Of a stretch of 63,850 nt of DNA, positions 8,812-17,657 are shown one piece after another. This DNA comes from Desulfobulbaceae bacterium (GTDB lineage Bacteria > Desulfobacterota > Desulfobulbia > Desulfobulbales > Desulfocapsaceae). The notes under the pieces are model-generated. The model did not search any database. It saw only the letters and a list, made by a program, of their open reading frames with translations, and was not told the DNA's origin. The position numbers and the translations under genes were made by a program. The DNA lies in contig JAABSV010000021.1 of the NCBI GenBank assembly GCA_011390165.1, positions 1 through 63,850 on the forward strand, in the 5' to 3' direction. Position 1 is the first letter of the stretch; each line of letters opens with the position of its first letter.

Positions 8812-9807
8812 CTAAAACACCTTGAGCAGTCCTGCGGTGAACAGCAGGTTGAACAGGGAGAGCGGGATAAGAATCTTCCAGCTGAGATTGAGCAGGCCGT
8901 AAATGGTAGTTCGGGGAAATGTCCAGCGGATCCAGATAAAGGTGGCGATCAGCAGGTAAATTTTCAGCAGGAACCACCACACTCCCGGAAAGAGCCCGAA
9001 TGGACAGTTCCAGCCGCCCAGAAAGAGGATGGTGGTGAGGCAGGCGCCAATAACGATGTTGGCGTATTCGCCCATGAAGAAGAGGCCAAACCCCATGGAA
9101 CCGTATTCGGTGTGGAAGCCGGCCACCAGTTCGCTCTCCGCTTCGCCGAGGTCGAAGGGCGCCCGGTTGGTCTCGGCAAGGGTGCAGGTGAAAAAAATGA
9201 GAAAGGAGAAGGGCATCAGCAGGTTGTGGGAGTTGCCGAAGATGGGGAAGATATTCCAGTGGAGAATCGAGCCGCTCTGCTGGCGGACGATTTCCATCAG
9301 ATCCATCGAGCCACTGATCATCACCACGGTGATGGTGGTGATCAGCATCGGGATCTCGTAGGCAACCGCCTGCGAGACCGCCCGAATTGAGGACATCATC
9401 GCGTATTTGTTGCGGGAGCTCCAGCCGGCAAAGAGCAGGGACATACTGCCCATGGCGGCAAATGCGAAGATCATCAGCACCCCGACATTCATGTTCCGGG
9501 CGACAATGGTCTCGCTGAAGGGGATGGTGACAAAGCTCATGATTGCCGGAAACATCGCCAGGACCGGGGCGGCGATAAACAGTGCCCGATCGGCGCCACC
9601 GGGGATGGTGAGCTGCTTGGCCATCAGTTTGATGCCATCCAGGGGAGGCTGGAGCAGACCAAGTGGGCCGTTGATGTTCGGCCCCGGGCGTCGCTGGATG
9701 CGAGCTGCGCCACGCCGTTCCGCCCAGACCAGATAGGCGGCGTTCAGGGCGGCGAAGCCGACGGCGATCACCACTGCGGCGATGACATTGAGTAGGGTAA
9801 GGCTCAT
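8812..9807 (-). CDS. nuoH: NADH-quinone oxidoreductase subunit H
   Basis: 331 aa, about eight to nine membrane helices; AGGAGG upstream of the ATG at 9805-9807. Links the peripheral arm to the membrane arm and forms part of the quinone cavity. Signatures: AERRGAARIQRRPGPN at about 29-44, the acidic loop ETNRAPFDLGEAESELVAGF, and RWTFPR near the C-terminus. All the charged residues usually considered essential for this family are present by eye. Confidence 0.97.
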   Translation of the reverse strand: MSLTLLNVIAAVVIAVGFAALNAAYLVWAERRGAARIQRRPGPNINGPLGLLQPPLDGIKLMAKQLTIPGGADRALFIAAPVLAMFPAIMSFVTIPFSETIVARNMNVGVLMIFAFAAMGSMSLLFAGWSSRNKYAMMSSIRAVSQAVAYEIPMLITTITVVMISGSMDLMEIVRQQSGSILHWNIFPIFGNSHNLLMPFSFLIFFTCTLAETNRAPFDLGEAESELVAGFHTEYGSMGFGLFFMGEYANIVIGACLTTILFLGGWNCPFGLFPGVWWFLLKIYLLIATFIWIRWTFPRTTIYGLLNLSWKILIPLSLFNLLFTAGLLKVF

Positions 9808-9819
9808 TCTTTTCTCCTC

Positions 9820-10938
9820 CTACCGGTCGATCTCGGGAATGACTAGGTCGAGACTTCCCATGAAGGCCAGGGCGTCCATGATCAGCATTCCCTGGCAGGC
9901 CTCATCGAACAGATGCATATTGGAATAGGTGGGTGAGCGCAGTTTGAGGCGGTACGGGGTCTTGCCGCCGTCGCTGACCAGACGGATGCCGAAGGAACCG
10001 CGGGCGGTTTCCACCGCCTGGTAGTAATCGCCGGGAGGAGCCTTGATCAATTTCGGTTTTTTGGCGGCCATGACCGGTCCATCAGGGAGTTTGTCCAGGG
10101 CCTGCTCGACAATCCTGAGTGACTGCTCAATCTCCTCCATCCGCACCATGTAGCGGGCCAGAGAGTCGCCTGCATGGAACACCGGGACATCGAAATCGAA
10201 CTCCGGGTAAACCGAGTAGGGTTCGTTACGGCGGACATCGAAGTTGATCCCGGATCCTCTGGCCACCGCGCTGGAGGCGCCGTATTTCCGGCACATCTCT
10301 GGCGAGAGCGGGGCGATACCGGTGAGCCGTTTTCGGAAGATGACGTTATCGGTGACCAGCCGACGGTATTTTTTTAAGGATTTTCTCATCCGTGGAATGA
10401 AGGTTCTGGCCGCAGTGATGAACTGGTCATCGACATCGTTGTAGAGACCGCCGAAGCGAAAGTAGCAATAGGTCAGTCTGGACCCGGTGACCGCCTCCAG
10501 CATGTCGAGGATATGTTCACGGTCCTGCAGGGCGTACATCAGCGGGGTGAAACCGCCCAGGTCCATGACGAAGGCGCCGAACCAGAAGAGGTGCGAGGCG
10601 ATCCTGTTCAGTTCAACCATCACCACCCGGAGGTATTCAGCCCGTTCCGGCACCTCAATGGCGCAGGCCTTCTCCACCAGGAGGACATGGCCGTGCGAGT
10701 AGCCGAGGGCACCGAGATAGTCCATTCTGCTCAGATTCATCAAAAACTGGGGGTAAGTCTTGATTTCCCCCATCTTTTCATGCATTCGGTGGATATAGCC
10801 GATGACTGTTTCGGCACTGACGATGTATTCACCGCTCATCTCCATCTTTACCCGCAGCACTCCGTGAGTTGCCGGGTGCTGAGGGCCGACGTTGAGGATA
10901 AAGGTCTCGTCCGGTTGGAGCTGTATCGGAGAATTCAT
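9820..10938 (-). CDS. nuoD: NADH-quinone oxidoreductase subunit D
   Basis: 372 aa, 49-kDa-type subunit at the quinone site, related to the [NiFe]-hydrogenase large subunit. N-terminal NVGPQHPATHGVLR (about 16-29) and YIHRMHEKMGE are diagnostic; the C-terminus holds MGSLDLVIPEIDR. The ATG overlaps the nuoC stop by 4 bp, with AAGGA eight bases upstream. No hydrogenase Cys pairs are present, so this is a true NuoD rather than an Ech or Hyc large subunit. The family is often about 400 aa, so this is on the short side. Confidence 0.96.
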   Translation of the reverse strand: MNSPIQLQPDETFILNVGPQHPATHGVLRVKMEMSGEYIVSAETVIGYIHRMHEKMGEIKTYPQFLMNLSRMDYLGALGYSHGHVLLVEKACAIEVPERAEYLRVVMVELNRIASHLFWFGAFVMDLGGFTPLMYALQDREHILDMLEAVTGSRLTYCYFRFGGLYNDVDDQFITAARTFIPRMRKSLKKYRRLVTDNVIFRKRLTGIAPLSPEMCRKYGASSAVARGSGINFDVRRNEPYSVYPEFDFDVPVFHAGDSLARYMVRMEEIEQSLRIVEQALDKLPDGPVMAAKKPKLIKAPPGDYYQAVETARGSFGIRLVSDGGKTPYRLKLRSPTYSNMHLFDEACQGMLIMDALAFMGSLDLVIPEIDR

Positions 10939-11435
10939 GCCTGGAAATCCTTACGAAGTGGGTGGAAATCGGCGTCTTCCGGAAGCAGCAGGGGGATCAG
11001 ATGAGGATGGCCGACAAAATGTATCCCGAAAAAGTCGTGGGTTTCCCTTTCGTGCCAGTTGGCTCCGGCATAGATCCCGGTGATGGTCGGCACATCCGGG
11101 GTGTTGCGGTTCACCCTGGTGCGGAGCACCACCCGGCAGAGGTCAAAATCGTAGCGGCTGAAGTCGTAAACCACTTCCATCTCTTCTGTGGCTGGCCAGT
11201 CGACACCGGTGATGCTTTCAAGGAAAAAAGCCAGTTCGTCGAGGATGGTCACCGCTGCGAGGAGTTGCCCGGGGTCGAGTTGGGCGTCCAGATGGTAGCC
11301 GTGCACCCGGTAGTCGCGCTCAACCAGCCCGTTGCTGCGCGCCCCTTCGCTCGGTTTTTCTTCGTTGCCGGGCTCAGGCTCGGTGGTGGGCGGGAACAGG
11401 TCCGCCAGAGCCTGTCTGGTCTTGTCGCAGATCAT
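10935..11435 (-). CDS. nuoC: NADH-quinone oxidoreductase subunit C
   Basis: 166 aa, 30-kDa-type subunit. The diagnostic segment is GANWHERETHDFFGIHFVGH followed by LLPEDADFHPLRKDF near the C-terminus. The first 40 residues are charged, low-complexity and not conserved. Starts at the ATG at 11433-11435 with GGGAG nine bases upstream; 78 bp separate it from the nuoB stop. NuoC and NuoD are separate genes here, not fused as in Escherichia coli. Confidence 0.94.
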   Translation of the reverse strand: MICDKTRQALADLFPPTTEPEPGNEEKPSEGARSNGLVERDYRVHGYHLDAQLDPGQLLAAVTILDELAFFLESITGVDWPATEEMEVVYDFSRYDFDLCRVVLRTRVNRNTPDVPTITGIYAGANWHERETHDFFGIHFVGHPHLIPLLLPEDADFHPLRKDFQA

Positions 11436-11513
11436 GGTAAAGTGCTCCCGTGTTGGTGGTAGAGCCGGAATGGCAGGGGAATGCCGGCCAGTCGGCAGGC
11501 AGGGTGCCGTCGC

Positions 11514-12011
11514 TTACGCAGCCTCAGGATTTTTCCACCGCTGCCAGTCGCTGATCTGGTGTTCCAGTTCGATGATTCCCTGCAGCAGCGCTTCCGGCCG
11601 GGGTGGGCAACCGGGGATGTAGATGTCGACCGGTAGAAATTGGTCGGCCCCGAGGATAATGCTGTACTGTCCGGGGAAGGCAAAAGGGCCCCCGGAAATG
11701 GCGCAGTTACCCAGGGCGATAACCCATTTCGGTTCAGGCATCTGGTCGTAGAGAGTCTTGATTCCCGGCATCATTTTCTTGGTGATGGTACCGGCGACGA
11801 TCATCACATCGCTTTGCCGGGGGGAAGGTCGGAAAACTTCTGCGCCAAACCGGGACATGTCGAACCTGGCGCAACCGGTAGCCATCATTTCTATGGCGCA
11901 GCAGGCAATGCCGAAGGTCAATGGCCAGAGAGAATTTGCCCGGCTGAGGTTAATCAACTGGTCAGCCAGAGCAAACTGCACTATCGATGAAGGTACGTTT
12001 TCCGTTCCCAC
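11514..12011 (-). CDS. nuoB: NADH-quinone oxidoreductase subunit B (cluster N2)
   Basis: 165 aa from the GTG at 12009-12011. This start is preferred because AAGGGAG lies just upstream of it; the ATG at 12030-12032 would add seven residues but has no ribosome site. The reading frame overlaps nuoA by 31 bp. Holds the terminal 4Fe-4S cluster N2: tandem cysteines in ACCAIEMM, a third in GNCAISGG and a fourth in [11 protein letters not shown]. Works with NuoD at the quinone site. Confidence 0.94.
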   Translation of the reverse strand: MGTENVPSSIVQFALADQLINLSRANSLWPLTFGIACCAIEMMATGCARFDMSRFGAEVFRPSPRQSDVMIVAGTITKKMMPGIKTLYDQMPEPKWVIALGNCAISGGPFAFPGQYSIILGADQFLPVDIYIPGCPPRPEALLQGIIELEHQISDWQRWKNPEAA

Positions 12012-12406
12012 TTGAATACTCCCTTGATCCATGCATACACGACAGCAAGTGACAGGATGCCGACGAACAGGATGATTTCGATGAAATTGCGGGCCGACGA
12101 ATCAAACTGCGGATCAGTGTAGGCAACCGCAACCGGGAAGAGGAAGAGGACGTCGACGTCGAAGGCGAGAAAAATCAAAGCGTAAAGGTAGAAAACCACC
12201 CCGTAGCGGATCCAGCTGTCGCCGATCGGGTCCATGCCGCATTCGATGAACTGACTTGTCTTGTTGGCCAGTTGCCGGGTTTGTCGAGGCATCAGCAGGT
12301 AGACAATGGCGATAGGGCCAAGGGCAAAGAGCAGACCGCCCAGGGTGAAGGCGGTGATCCAGATCACCTCTTCATGATAAAGAAAGGTGGTGAAGTTGTG
12401 TTCCAT
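11981..12406 (-). CDS. nuoA: NADH-quinone oxidoreductase subunit A
   Basis: 141 aa from the ATG at 12404-12406; the frame is open further upstream, but the added part is not NuoA-like. Three membrane helices: about 13-34, 67-90 and 100-120. The conserved loop [20 protein letters not shown] and the acidic [10 protein letters not shown] are both present. First gene of the operon, about 163 nt after the predicted transcription start; the ribosome site is weak (GAAGAA). Confidence 0.94.
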   Translation of the reverse strand: MEHNFTTFLYHEEVIWITAFTLGGLLFALGPIAIVYLLMPRQTRQLANKTSQFIECGMDPIGDSWIRYGVVFYLYALIFLAFDVDVLFLFPVAVAYTDPQFDSSARNFIEIILFVGILSLAVVYAWIKGVFKWERKTYLHR

Positions 12407-12575
12407 TTCGATTCTTCGCCCGTTCGAGGTAGAGGTGTGGTACCATGCAGGACAAAAGCGACACACCGCCGACAGCTGACCACTCCTTAGGGATAAGGAG
12501 TTGAAATGACATGCTCGTACGTTACGATGCGACAGTTTCCAGCCCGGTTCTCCGGCAGACTGCAAATTGTCCGCC

Positions 12576-12604
12576 ATCATAAATAATTGTTATGGCAGTG
12601 TCAA
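12576..12604 (-). promoter_or_regulatory. sigma70-type promoter of the nuo operon
   Basis: On the minus strand TTGACA (12599-12604) and TATGAT (12576-12581) are separated by exactly 17 bp, five and six matches to consensus respectively or better. It reads towards nuoA, with about 160 nt of untranslated leader. Confidence 0.75.
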
Positions 12605-12684
12605 TCACAAATTTCCCCCTGTCGAGACTCGCCAAGGTCAACTGCAGTACTCCTAGGAGCTGGAAATTATTGATGTAAAAATTG

Positions 12685-12712
12685 TTGTGAAAGTGCCCAG
12701 AAATGATATAGT
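12685..12712 (+). promoter_or_regulatory. possible promoter of the LysR gene
   Basis: TTGTGA (12685-12690), 16 bp, then TATAGT (12707-12712), about 70 bp before the lysR ATG. Both hexamers are acceptable but not consensus. Confidence 0.4.
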
Positions 12713-12783
12713 GACCGCAGCTGAAGTCAGCAAAAATAGATGATGACTATCAATAAAACTGTATAGACGGCCGGAGACCCATC

Positions 12784-13758
12784 ATGTCCATAACCCTCAG
12801 GCAATTGGAAATATTCATTGCAGTGGCCGAAACTGCCCAGGTTACCAAGGCCAGCAAAAAGCTCTTTGTTACCCAGTCGGCGGTAAGTATGGCCCTGGCT
12901 GAGCTCGAAAATCAGTTAGGCGGTTCCCTTTTCGACCGGCACGGGCGGAGTCTTCTGCTCAATGCCCGTGGTCGATTTCTGTTGCCGCTGGCCAAGGATA
13001 TTACCAGTCAGGTGAGCAGTATCGAGACCATAATGTCGGAGAGAAACGATACCCTGGAGGGGAAAATCGAGGTGGTTGCCAGCACCACCCTGGGCAACTA
13101 CATCATGCCCTACCTGATCGGTGCGTTCAAACGTGTCCATCCCAATGTGCATGTGAATTTACAGGTGCAAAATACCCGGCTGGCCGAACAGCTGGTCTGT
13201 ACCGGTGAAAGCGATGTCGGTTTCGTCGAGGGCCCGGTTCTCGAGCAGGAGGTGATTCTCTCCCGTCCATGGTTTGAAGATGAACTGGTGATTCTTTGCG
13301 GCCCGTCTGATCCACTTTCTCACAACGAGACTTTCAACATGGAGACCGATCTCAAGGGCAAAAAATGGATCATGCGGGAGAGTGGCTCCGGAACCAGGGC
13401 GACGGTGAGTGAGCGTTTTGGTAAGTATATGGCCGATGTCAATATCGTTATGGAGATGGGTCACCCGGAGGCTGTCAAACGGGCGGTGGAGTCGGGGGCC
13501 GGGATAACCTGCCTCTCGGCGCTGAGTATTTGCCGGGAGGCCGAACATGGCTGGTTGAAGGGGCTCCGGGTTGAAGGACTCGACATGCGCCGTCAACTGA
13601 AGATCATTCAGCGGCGGGACCAGAAGATCAGCGATGCGCTGGCCGAATTTCTCTCCTTTTGTGATGTGATGACCATCTGCGACGATGCCAAGATCTGTCT
13701 CTCTTCCCCTTGGAAACTGCAGTCACTGCTGGCCAGACATTCGGCACTGAAGAAATAG
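12784..13758 (+). CDS. LysR-family transcriptional regulator
   Basis: 324 aa. N-terminal winged helix-turn-helix (about 1-60: LRQLEIFIAVAETAQVTKAS, then QSAVSMALAELENQLGGSLF) and a type-2 periplasmic-binding-like effector domain (about 90-295) with the usual IEVVASTTLGNYIMPYLI entry and the GSGTRATVSERF segment. GGAGA precedes the ATG. It is divergent from the nuo operon, which LysR regulators commonly control from such a position, so regulation of nuo is a reasonable inference. The effector is unknown; among the LysR class it resembles YeiE/CysB-like members more than CbbR, but I am not sure of this. Confidence 0.92.
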   Translation: MSITLRQLEIFIAVAETAQVTKASKKLFVTQSAVSMALAELENQLGGSLFDRHGRSLLLNARGRFLLPLAKDITSQVSSIETIMSERNDTLEGKIEVVASTTLGNYIMPYLIGAFKRVHPNVHVNLQVQNTRLAEQLVCTGESDVGFVEGPVLEQEVILSRPWFEDELVILCGPSDPLSHNETFNMETDLKGKKWIMRESGSGTRATVSERFGKYMADVNIVMEMGHPEAVKRAVESGAGITCLSALSICREAEHGWLKGLRVEGLDMRRQLKIIQRRDQKISDALAEFLSFCDVMTICDDAKICLSSPWKLQSLLARHSALKK

Positions 13759-13801
13759 CTTTCAGCCTGTGTCGGGAGGGTGGTTGGCTGCAAACAGCTT
13801 T

Positions 13802-14608
13802 TCAGTACAGTACCCTTTTCAAAAACAGCCCCTGGGGGGGTGCGGTTGGCCCCGCCATTTTGCGGTCTTTGGCAGCAAGGATTGCGGCAAAATCTTTCCC
13901 CGAAAACTTTCCCCGACCAACCTCGAGGAGAGTTCCCACCAGGTTGCGAACCATATTGCGCAGAAACCCGTCACCAATAAAACTGAAAAAAAACTGCTCC
14001 GATTCCGCCGGCAGTAACTCTGCCCGATGGATGGTTCGGACCGCGCCGCGACCACTGTTGATACTTTTGTCCCGAGAGCCACTGTTTTCAAAGGAGGAGA
14101 AATCGTGGCTGCCAGGGAGAAGCTGCAGGCAGTGGCGGATAGCCGGCAGGTCGAGGGCGGCGGTGACCTGCAGACTGTAGCGGTGGAGTTGCGGAGGGAG
14201 GACCGGGCCGCAATAGATCAGGTAGCGGTACTCTTTGCCAATGGCGGAAAAACGGGCGTGGAAGCTGCTGTCTGCTTCATCGACACGATTGATGCGGATG
14301 GAGCCGGGAAGCATGGCGTTCAGACCACGCTGAAAAGCCGCACAGCTGATGGTGGCAGAGGTCTGAAAGTGGGCAACCATTCCCTCGGCATGGACCCCGG
14401 CATCGGTTCGCCCGGCGCCGTGAAGATCAACCCGAGTGGCGGTCATTGTGGTCAATCGATTTTCGATCTCCGCCTGGATGGAGGGGGCTCGCCGCTGGCG
14501 CTGCCAGCCGCTGTAGTCGGTGCCGTCATAGGCGATCAGCAGTCTGACCTTTCTTCGGCTTGCCTCCAACCCGGCGAAACTGGCGGCGGCAACGGCTGCG
14601 GCCTTCAA
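13802..14608 (-). CDS. truA: tRNA pseudouridine(38-40) synthase
   Basis: 268 aa. The catalytic motif GAGRTDAGVHA puts the nucleophile Asp at about residue 69; RLLIAYDGTDYSGWQRQ is the family entry and FLRNMVRNLVGTLLEVGRGK the C-terminal signature. Modifies U38-40 in the anticodon arm of many tRNAs. The start appears to be a TTG at 14606-14608 that overlaps the argC stop (TTGA), suggesting coupled translation, but no clear ribosome site is seen and a start some 12-20 codons later is possible. Confidence 0.92.
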   Translation of the reverse strand: MKAAAVAAASFAGLEASRRKVRLLIAYDGTDYSGWQRQRRAPSIQAEIENRLTTMTATRVDLHGAGRTDAGVHAEGMVAHFQTSATISCAAFQRGLNAMLPGSIRINRVDEADSSFHARFSAIGKEYRYLIYCGPVLPPQLHRYSLQVTAALDLPAIRHCLQLLPGSHDFSSFENSGSRDKSINSGRGAVRTIHRAELLPAESEQFFFSFIGDGFLRNMVRNLVGTLLEVGRGKFSGKDFAAILAAKDRKMAGPTAPPQGLFLKRVLY

Positions 14609-15657
14609 GGAAAGAGCGGCAGTCCGTCGAGGCCGGTGGTCTCGGCAAAACCGCAGAGCAGGTTCATGTTCTGCACCGCCTGGCCGGATGCCCCTTTGAC
14701 AATGTTGTCGATGGCGCTCATCACGATGATCCGGCCAGTGGCGGAGTCGATGGCAAAGGCGATGTCGCAGAAATTGCTGCCACGGACATACTGGGTGGCG
14801 GGGAGGTTGCCACCGGTCAGAAGGCGGACAAAGGGTTCCTGCTGATACTGTTGCCGGTAAAGGGCAGAAATAGTCTCGCGGTCAAAACCTGGGGCGAGGG
14901 TGGCGTAGATGGTGCTGAGAATTCCCCTGGAGAGGGGGAGAAGGTGCGGTGTGAAACTGACCTGCAGTGACCTGCCGGCAAGGACGGCCAACTCCTGCTC
15001 GATTTCCGGGGTATGGCGGTGGCTGCGGCCGACCTTGTAGGGGCGGAAACCATCGTGCACCTCGCAGAAGAGGGTGGCTGTCTGGGCGGCTCGACCGGCC
15101 CCGGAGGTTCCCGATTTGGCGTCAATTATGATGGTGTCGGCAAGTACGGCTTCAGCGCCGAGAAGAGGGGCGAGGGCGAGGATAACCGAGGTCGGGTAGC
15201 AACCGGGATTGGCCACCAGCCTGGCCCCGGCAATCTGCCGGCGGTAGAGTTCCGGCAGGCCGTAGACCGCTTCGGCAAGGAGTTCCGGACAGCTGTGCGG
15301 CTGGTACCACTCCTCGTAAACGGCTACATCGCGCAAACGGAAATCGGCTGAGAGATCAATCACCTTTTTCCCGGCAGCCAGTATTCCCGGCACCAGTTCC
15401 ATCGCCGTCTTGTGGGGTACGGCGGCAAAAAAAAGATCGGCCCGGGCAAAGAGTTCCTCGCCGGCAACTTCCTCGCACACCACCTCGACCCGGCCCCGCA
15501 GCTGGGGGAAAATATCGGCCAGAGGGCGGCCGGCATGCTGACGGGACGTGGCTACCCGCAGTCTGGCCTGGGGATGGTTACTGAGGATTCTCGCCAATTC
15601 GGCACCGGTGTAACCTGAGGCACCGATAATGCCAACATCAATCATCGCCGGTTTCAT
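14605..15657 (-). CDS. argC: N-acetyl-gamma-glutamyl-phosphate reductase
   Basis: 350 aa. NADPH-dependent third step of arginine biosynthesis. N-terminal dinucleotide fold IGASGYTGAELARIL (about 11-25); catalytic Cys153 in NPGCYPTS; the DLSADFRL and GTSGAG segments fit the family. Starts at the ATG at 15655-15657 (a second ATG four codons later is possible) with GGGAG about eleven bases upstream. It follows a strong terminator, so it probably has its own promoter within 15658-15715, though none is clear. Confidence 0.96.
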   Translation of the reverse strand: MKPAMIDVGIIGASGYTGAELARILSNHPQARLRVATSRQHAGRPLADIFPQLRGRVEVVCEEVAGEELFARADLFFAAVPHKTAMELVPGILAAGKKVIDLSADFRLRDVAVYEEWYQPHSCPELLAEAVYGLPELYRRQIAGARLVANPGCYPTSVILALAPLLGAEAVLADTIIIDAKSGTSGAGRAAQTATLFCEVHDGFRPYKVGRSHRHTPEIEQELAVLAGRSLQVSFTPHLLPLSRGILSTIYATLAPGFDRETISALYRQQYQQEPFVRLLTGGNLPATQYVRGSNFCDIAFAIDSATGRIIVMSAIDNIVKGASGQAVQNMNLLCGFAETTGLDGLPLFP

Positions 15658-15715
15658 ATATGGCTGTACTCCCTGTTTTAAAAAAACTGTCAGGGGGGAA
15701 TTCCAAAAAAAACGG

Positions 15716-15750
15716 AAAAAAAAGGGGGCAACAGCCGCACTGTTGCCCCC
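15716..15750 (-). terminator. intrinsic terminator of rplM-rpsI
   Basis: On the minus strand an 11-bp perfect stem GGGGGCAACAG/CTGTTGCCCCC with a 5-nt loop (TGCGG) is followed by eight Ts. It lies 67 bp after the rpsI stop. Confidence 0.95.
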
Positions 15751-15817
15751 TTCCCTGCAGGTCTTGCTCCCTTATACAGCTATGCCTGCCCTCCCGGTAA
15801 GGGAGAGAAGAACAGCA

Positions 15818-16210
15818 TTACCGTTTCGAGAACTGGAACTTGGCGCGGGCACCCTTCTGACCGTACTTTTTCCGTTCCTTCATCCGCGGGTCACGGGTAA
15901 GGAGGCCGGACTGCTTCAAGGGTAGACGGGTATCGGGGCTGGTCTCCAGAAGAGCCTTGGAAATGCCATGGCAGAGGGCGTCAACCTGGGCCGATTTCCC
16001 CCCCCCCTTGAGGGTGGCGACGACATCATACTGGTCAAGGGTTTCAGTGACCCGGAAGGGCTTTACTATCTTGTGGCTTTTAAAGAGCTGGCCGAAATAG
16101 CCATCGGCATCCATCTGGTTGACGGTCACCCTGCCGGTTCCCGGCACCAGCCAGACCCTTGCGATAGCATGCTTTCTCTTTCCGGTGGCATAAAAACGAT
16201 CGTGAGCCAT
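15818..16210 (-). CDS. rpsI: 30S ribosomal protein S9
   Basis: 130 aa from the ATG at 16208-16210, preceded by GGAGA at normal distance; an in-frame start five codons upstream is less likely. S9 signatures: YATGKRKHAIARVWL near the N-terminus, LKGGGKSAQVDALCHGI in the middle, and the basic tail RMKERKKYGQKGARAKFQFSKR region ending in SKR, which reaches the P-site tRNA. Second gene of the rplM-rpsI unit, 16 bp after rplM. Confidence 0.98.
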   Translation of the reverse strand: MAHDRFYATGKRKHAIARVWLVPGTGRVTVNQMDADGYFGQLFKSHKIVKPFRVTETLDQYDVVATLKGGGKSAQVDALCHGISKALLETSPDTRLPLKQSGLLTRDPRMKERKKYGQKGARAKFQFSKR

Positions 16211-16226
16211 GTCAATTCTCTCCAAA

Positions 16227-16655
16227 TTAAATATCTAAGGCAGCTGGTTGCTGGGCCGCATGGGGGTGGTCTTTACCGGTGTACACCTTGAGTTTCTTCA
16301 ACTGGGCCCGACCAATCTTGTTTTTGGGCAGCATACCCTTCACAGCGTGGAGCAGAAGGTCGGTGGGGTGTTTGACCAGCATCTCTTTGGCGGAGGCCTC
16401 TTTCAGGCCACCCATGTAGCCAGTGTGTCGGTAGTATTTCTTGTCGTCCAGTTTGTTGCCGGTGAGCCGGACTTTTTCAGCATTGGTGACGATGATAAAG
16501 TCACCGTTGTCAATGAAAGCGGAAAAGGTGGGTTTGTGCTTGCCGCGGAGACGGTTGGCGATCTCCGAGGCGAGTCGGCCAAGAACCTTGTTTTCGGCAT
16601 CGACCACATACCACTTCTTGTCTATTTCATTGACGGGTGCCAGATAAGTCTTCAT
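16227..16655 (-). CDS. rplM: 50S ribosomal protein L13
   Basis: 142 aa from the ATG at 16653-16655 with GAGGA just upstream; it begins MKTYLAPV as most L13 proteins do. Signatures: WYVVDAENKVLGRLAS, GDFIIVTNAEKVRLTG and the late GMLPKNKIGR. Classic pairing with rpsI. The tRNA-Gly gene and a terminator-like hairpin lie directly upstream, so expression may depend on read-through or on an unseen promoter. Confidence 0.98.
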   Translation of the reverse strand: MKTYLAPVNEIDKKWYVVDAENKVLGRLASEIANRLRGKHKPTFSAFIDNGDFIIVTNAEKVRLTGNKLDDKKYYRHTGYMGGLKEASAKEMLVKHPTDLLLHAVKGMLPKNKIGRAQLKKLKVYTGKDHPHAAQQPAALDI

Positions 16656-16685
16656 CATATTCCTCAACTAAACGATTCTTTTAAT

Positions 16686-16716
16686 AAAAAAAGGTCCGAG
16701 CAGCGTCGAACCTTTT
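16686..16716 (-). terminator. terminator/attenuator between tRNA-Gly and rplM
   Basis: Minus-strand hairpin with an 11-bp stem AAAAGGTTCGA/TCGGACCTTTT (one G-T pair), loop CGCTGC and a continuing T-run. It sits 12 bp after the tRNA 3' end and about 31 bp before the rplM start. Confidence 0.85.
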
Positions 16717-16727
16717 GGCTTGGCAAG

Positions 16728-16802
<75 letters not shown>

Positions 16803-16837
16803 CGGCAGTGTCTCAAGTATGAGGCAAAACTGCGGTG

Positions 16838-16866
16838 TTTATACATGCTGTCTATCTGACTGTCAA
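16838..16866 (-). promoter_or_regulatory. consensus promoter of tRNA-Gly
   Basis: Minus strand: TTGACA (16861-16866), 17 bp, TATAAA (16838-16843). The predicted start is about 28 nt upstream of the mature tRNA 5' end. Confidence 0.85.
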
Positions 16867-17057
16867 TCAAAAAAAGAGCCGAACCAGCAGCCCACTATAA
16901 TTGTAAACTTCCGCTCTGTCACGAAAATTAAAGATGGATTTCTCCGTTCAGAGTATGCTATAAGATCGCCAGAGGGGAAGAATTCTGCTGATTTCTTCAG
17001 CTTTTTCCCTCTTTTAAGTGGGTAACTGCTGATTTTCACAAAAAAGATTTGTCAAAC

Positions 17058-17657
17058 ATGAACGATGCAGAAGCACCGAGAACGGCCTCGGTTTCCAGAA
17101 AAACGAGGGAAACTGAGATCACCCTGGAACTGGTACTGGACGGAAGCGGCGACTGTGCGGTGAGCAGTGGGGTGCCCTTCCTCGACCATATGCTGACGCT
17201 GTTTGCCGTGCATGGATTTTTTGACCTCACTCTTCGGGCCAGAGGAGACATCGAGGTTGACGACCACCACAGTGTTGAGGACGTCGGGATCTGTCTTGGC
17301 CAGGCCCTCGCCATTGCCCTCGGCAATAAGGGTGGGATTGCCCGCTATGGCTGCTGTTATCTGCCCATGGACGAGACCCTGGCTCGGGTGGTGGTAGACC
17401 TCTCCAACCGCCCCTACCTCCACTACCAGGCTCCAGTCAGGGAGCAGCAGTTGGGCAGCTTTGATACCGCCCTCGGCAAGGAGTTTTTCCGGGCTCTGGC
17501 CCAGCATGGGGGAATGACACTGCATATTGACCTTCTGCATGGGGAGAACGGACACCATATCCTTGAAGCCATTTTCAAGGGTTTTGGCCGGGCCCTGCGG
17601 GATGCCACCACGCCTCTTGCCGGTGCCGGAGTTCTGTCGTCCAAGGGTTGCTTATAG
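17058..17657 (+). CDS. hisB: imidazoleglycerol-phosphate dehydratase
   Basis: 199 aa from the ATG at 17058-17060; a TTG three codons upstream is an alternative, and the ribosome site is weak. Removes water from imidazole-glycerol phosphate in histidine synthesis. Metal-binding His motifs are VDDHHSVEDVG (about 72-82) and HGENGHHILEAIFKG near the C-terminus, plus VPFLDHML. Monofunctional, without the phosphatase domain of enterobacterial HisB. An extended -10 (TGCTATAAG at about 16956-16964) may be its promoter. The last Leu codon and the stop lie inside a MITE-like repeat that begins at 17652. Confidence 0.95.
   Translation: MNDAEAPRTASVSRKTRETEITLELVLDGSGDCAVSSGVPFLDHMLTLFAVHGFFDLTLRARGDIEVDDHHSVEDVGICLGQALAIALGNKGGIARYGCCYLPMDETLARVVVDLSNRPYLHYQAPVREQQLGSFDTALGKEFFRALAQHGGMTLHIDLLHGENGHHILEAIFKGFGRALRDATTPLAGAGVLSSKGCL

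Larger units (their letters stand above)
12407..12783. other. divergent nuoA / lysR control region
   Basis: 377 bp without a gene. It holds the nuo promoter (12576-12604) and the likely lysR promoter (12685-12712). The two promoters point apart with about 80 bp between them, the usual place for LysR-family binding sites, but I could not pick out a convincing T-N11-A operator by eye. Confidence 0.5.
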
